From an uncultured Helicobacteraceae bacterium (GTDB lineage: Bacteria; Campylobacterota; Campylobacteria; Campylobacterales; Helicobacteraceae), in contig CAKVEH010000059.1 of NCBI GenBank assembly GCA_934728205.1, positions 1 through 8,050 of the forward strand: DNA of 8,050 nt, given 5' to 3'. Under the pieces are notes generated by a model, which did no database searches, was not told the origin of the DNA, and was given only the letters and a program-made list of their open reading frames with translations. Positions 6,858 through 8,050 of this stretch are shown here, one piece after another. The stretch's first letter is position 1; each line of letters opens with the position of its first letter. A program made the position numbers and the translations under genes.

Positions 6858-8050
6858 TGGTTTTCAAAAATGTTTTGAGATTTTTTGCCGCTTGGCGGAT
6901 TCTGTTTTCGTTTTCAATGAGGGCAATACGCACAAATCCCTCACCATTATGCCCAAAGCCAACGCCCGGACTAACAGCGATTTTTGCTTTTTCTAAGAGT
7001 TGTTTGCTAAACTCCATACTGCCCAAATGTGCCATACATTCTGGTAACTTCGCCCAAATAAACATACTTGCTTTTGGTTTGTTCATTTTCCAGCCAGCTT
7101 CACCAAACGATTTGACAAGCACTTCCATTCGTTTTTCATATTTTGCTTTTATTTCTTGCACGCACGATTGTTCTTCATTGAGTGCGATAGTCGCAGCAAT
7201 TTGCATAGGCGTGTAGATTCCATAATCTAGCCAGCTTTTAATCTTTTGCAGGGCTTCTATCATTTTTTTGTTCCCCACGACAAAGCCAACGCGCCAGCCA
7301 GCCATATTGTAAGTCTTGCTTAGTGTGTAGCATTCCACAGCGACATCTTTTGCACCTGCAACTTCAAAAATACTTGGCGTTTTATACTCTCCAAAGCAAA
7401 GCTCCGCATACGCAATGTCGCTAATAATATAGAATCGCTCTTGTTTTGCAAGTGCGACTAATCGTTCATAAAAACTTTTATACGCAATCACTGTGGTTGG
7501 GTTGTGAGGGAAATTTACCACGACAAATTTTGGCTTTGGCAAGCTCTCGCGTAACAAGACATTAAGTTTGGTAAAAAAATCCTCTTCGTTAATCTCCATA
7601 TTTTCATTCCACGCAATAGGAAAGCTAAGTGCGTTTGCACCTTGTAAGATAAAGGCATAAGAGTGGATAGGATAGGCTGGTTCTGGGATTATAGCAGTGT
7701 CTCCCGGATTGGTAATCGCCTGCACTAAATGCGCATATCCCTCTTTACTCCCCATTGTTACACAGGCTTCTAAATTTGGGTCTAAATCTACATTGTAAGT
7801 GCGTTTATACCAATCACACACGGCAAGGCGGAGCTTGTAGATTCCCCTGCTTACTGAGTAGCCGTGATTTTTTGGTTTATTTGCAGCTTCACAGAGTTTA
7901 TCGATTATGTGTTGTGGGGTAGCTCCATCTGGATTGCCCATACTAAAGTCAATGACATCTTCGCCATTTTGGCGCATTGCTAGCTTAATTTCATTGATAG
8001 CGGCAAAGACATATTTTGGCAGCCGCTTAATTTTTTCAAATTCAATTTCA
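6844..8050 (-). CDS. alaC: AlaC-type pyridoxal-phosphate aminotransferase (5' end outside window)
   Basis: A class I/II aminotransferase resembling E. coli AlaC (glutamate-pyruvate transaminase). An internal ATG at 7977 is not the start: the frame stays open to the window edge and the 24 upstream codons (FEKIKRLPKYVF and on) match the family N-terminus, so 401 residues are visible and only a few are missing. Visible motifs are DFSMGNPDG, GYSVSRG, GSKEG, NFPHNPT, SDIAYAEL and TLSKTYNMAGWRVGF. The lysine codon in SKTYN, at 7315-7317, holds the cofactor. FVRIALIEN near the end carries the arginine that binds the substrate carboxylate. Likely products are alanine and 2-oxoglutarate; aspartate or LL-diaminopimelate transamination are the common alternative annotations. 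It overlaps hom, an aminotransferase-hom pairing I recall in many proteobacteria. Any promoter lies outside the window. Confidence 0.88.
   Translation of the reverse strand, partial: EIEFEKIKRLPKYVFAAINEIKLAMRQNGEDVIDFSMGNPDGATPQHIIDKLCEAANKPKNHGYSVSRGIYKLRLAVCDWYKRTYNVDLDPNLEACVTMGSKEGYAHLVQAITNPGDTAIIPEPAYPIHSYAFILQGANALSFPIAWNENMEINEEDFFTKLNVLLRESLPKPKFVVVNFPHNPTTVIAYKSFYERLVALAKQERFYIISDIAYAELCFGEYKTPSIFEVAGAKDVAVECYTLSKTYNMAGWRVGFVVGNKKMIEALQKIKSWLDYGIYTPMQIAATIALNEEQSCVQEIKAKYEKRMEVLVKSFGEAGWKMNKPKASMFIWAKLPECMAHLGSMEFSKQLLEKAKIAVSPGVGFGHNGEGFVRIALIENENRIRQAAKNLKTFLKTNANT

Larger units (their letters stand above)
1255..7844. repeat. Dispersed 7-mer AGATTCY, about 22 copies on both strands
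   Basis: Counted by eye. AGATTC on the plus strand starts at 1255, 2109, 3001, 3364, 3913, 4549, 5214, 5423, 5640, 5880, 5979, 6794, 7215 and 7839. Its complement GAATCT starts at 1418, 2048, 3134, 4174, 4532, 5599, 5810 and 6046. Every copy found is followed by C or T (read in the AGATTC direction). They fall in different reading frames (for example Glu-Asn-Leu, Lys-Ile-Leu and Asp-Ser contexts), and one spans the stop and gap at the convergent junction, so codon choice alone does not explain them. Function unknown; the span given covers the first to last copy, not a continuous repeat. Confidence 0.55.

Noticed and set aside
6688..7216. Plus-strand frames 6688-6996 and 6848-7216 across the hom/aminotransferase boundary
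   Set aside because: Both are antisense to well-conserved enzyme genes and show no domain or binding site.
7975..7977. ATG at 7977 as the true start of the aminotransferase
   Set aside because: The frame continues upstream to the window edge with residues matching the family N-terminus, so this is an internal methionine.

Overview
The window reads as ordinary chromosomal DNA of a campylobacterotal bacterium. It is most likely a Helicobacter of the enterohepatic group (H. hepaticus, H. cinaedi or H. bilis type). The grounds are AT-rich composition with many GCGC/GCGCG islands, very tight gene packing, extended -10 promoters without clear -35 boxes, and protein sequences that look epsilonproteobacterial. 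Species level is an inference from recalled family sequences, not from a search. I see no tRNA, rRNA, insertion sequence, prophage, integron or CRISPR array.

Layout, plus strand. Bases 1-98 are the 3' end of moaC (molybdopterin precursor synthesis). The 381 bases before clpS are not empty: they hold a 57-codon gene (195-368) for a single-pass membrane peptide, with a possible promoter before it and a weak hairpin after it. From 480 a compact operon runs clpS (N-degron adaptor), clpA (Hsp100 unfoldase), a DUF815-type AAA+ ATPase that overlaps the end of clpA by 14 bases, and a TTG-initiated lipoprotein with bacterial SH3 and NlpC/P60 peptidase domains. An extended -10 element lies just upstream of clpS.

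Layout, minus strand. The other block reads in from the right edge: an AlaC-type aminotransferase (its first few codons are outside the window), hom (homoserine dehydrogenase with a C-terminal ACT domain) overlapping it by 14 bases, and yraN (UPF0102 nuclease-fold protein) three bases after hom. The two operons converge with only four bases between the stop codons of the NlpC/P60 gene and yraN.

How the genes work together. ClpS delivers N-degron substrates to ClpA, which unfolds them for ClpP (not in the window). The DUF815 ATPase is stitched to clpA but has no assigned role; it is the best candidate here for an undescribed partner. The NlpC/P60 lipoprotein probably trims peptidoglycan stem peptides and may simply share the transcript. 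The aminotransferase-hom pair belongs to alanine/aspartate-family amino-acid metabolism.

No clearly new multi-gene system is evident. The signals least explained by the genes are (i) a marked excess of the 7-mer AGATTCY on both strands, in all reading frames and also intergenic, and (ii) a perfect 12-bp inverted repeat inside the NlpC/P60 gene whose arms are each built round that same word.
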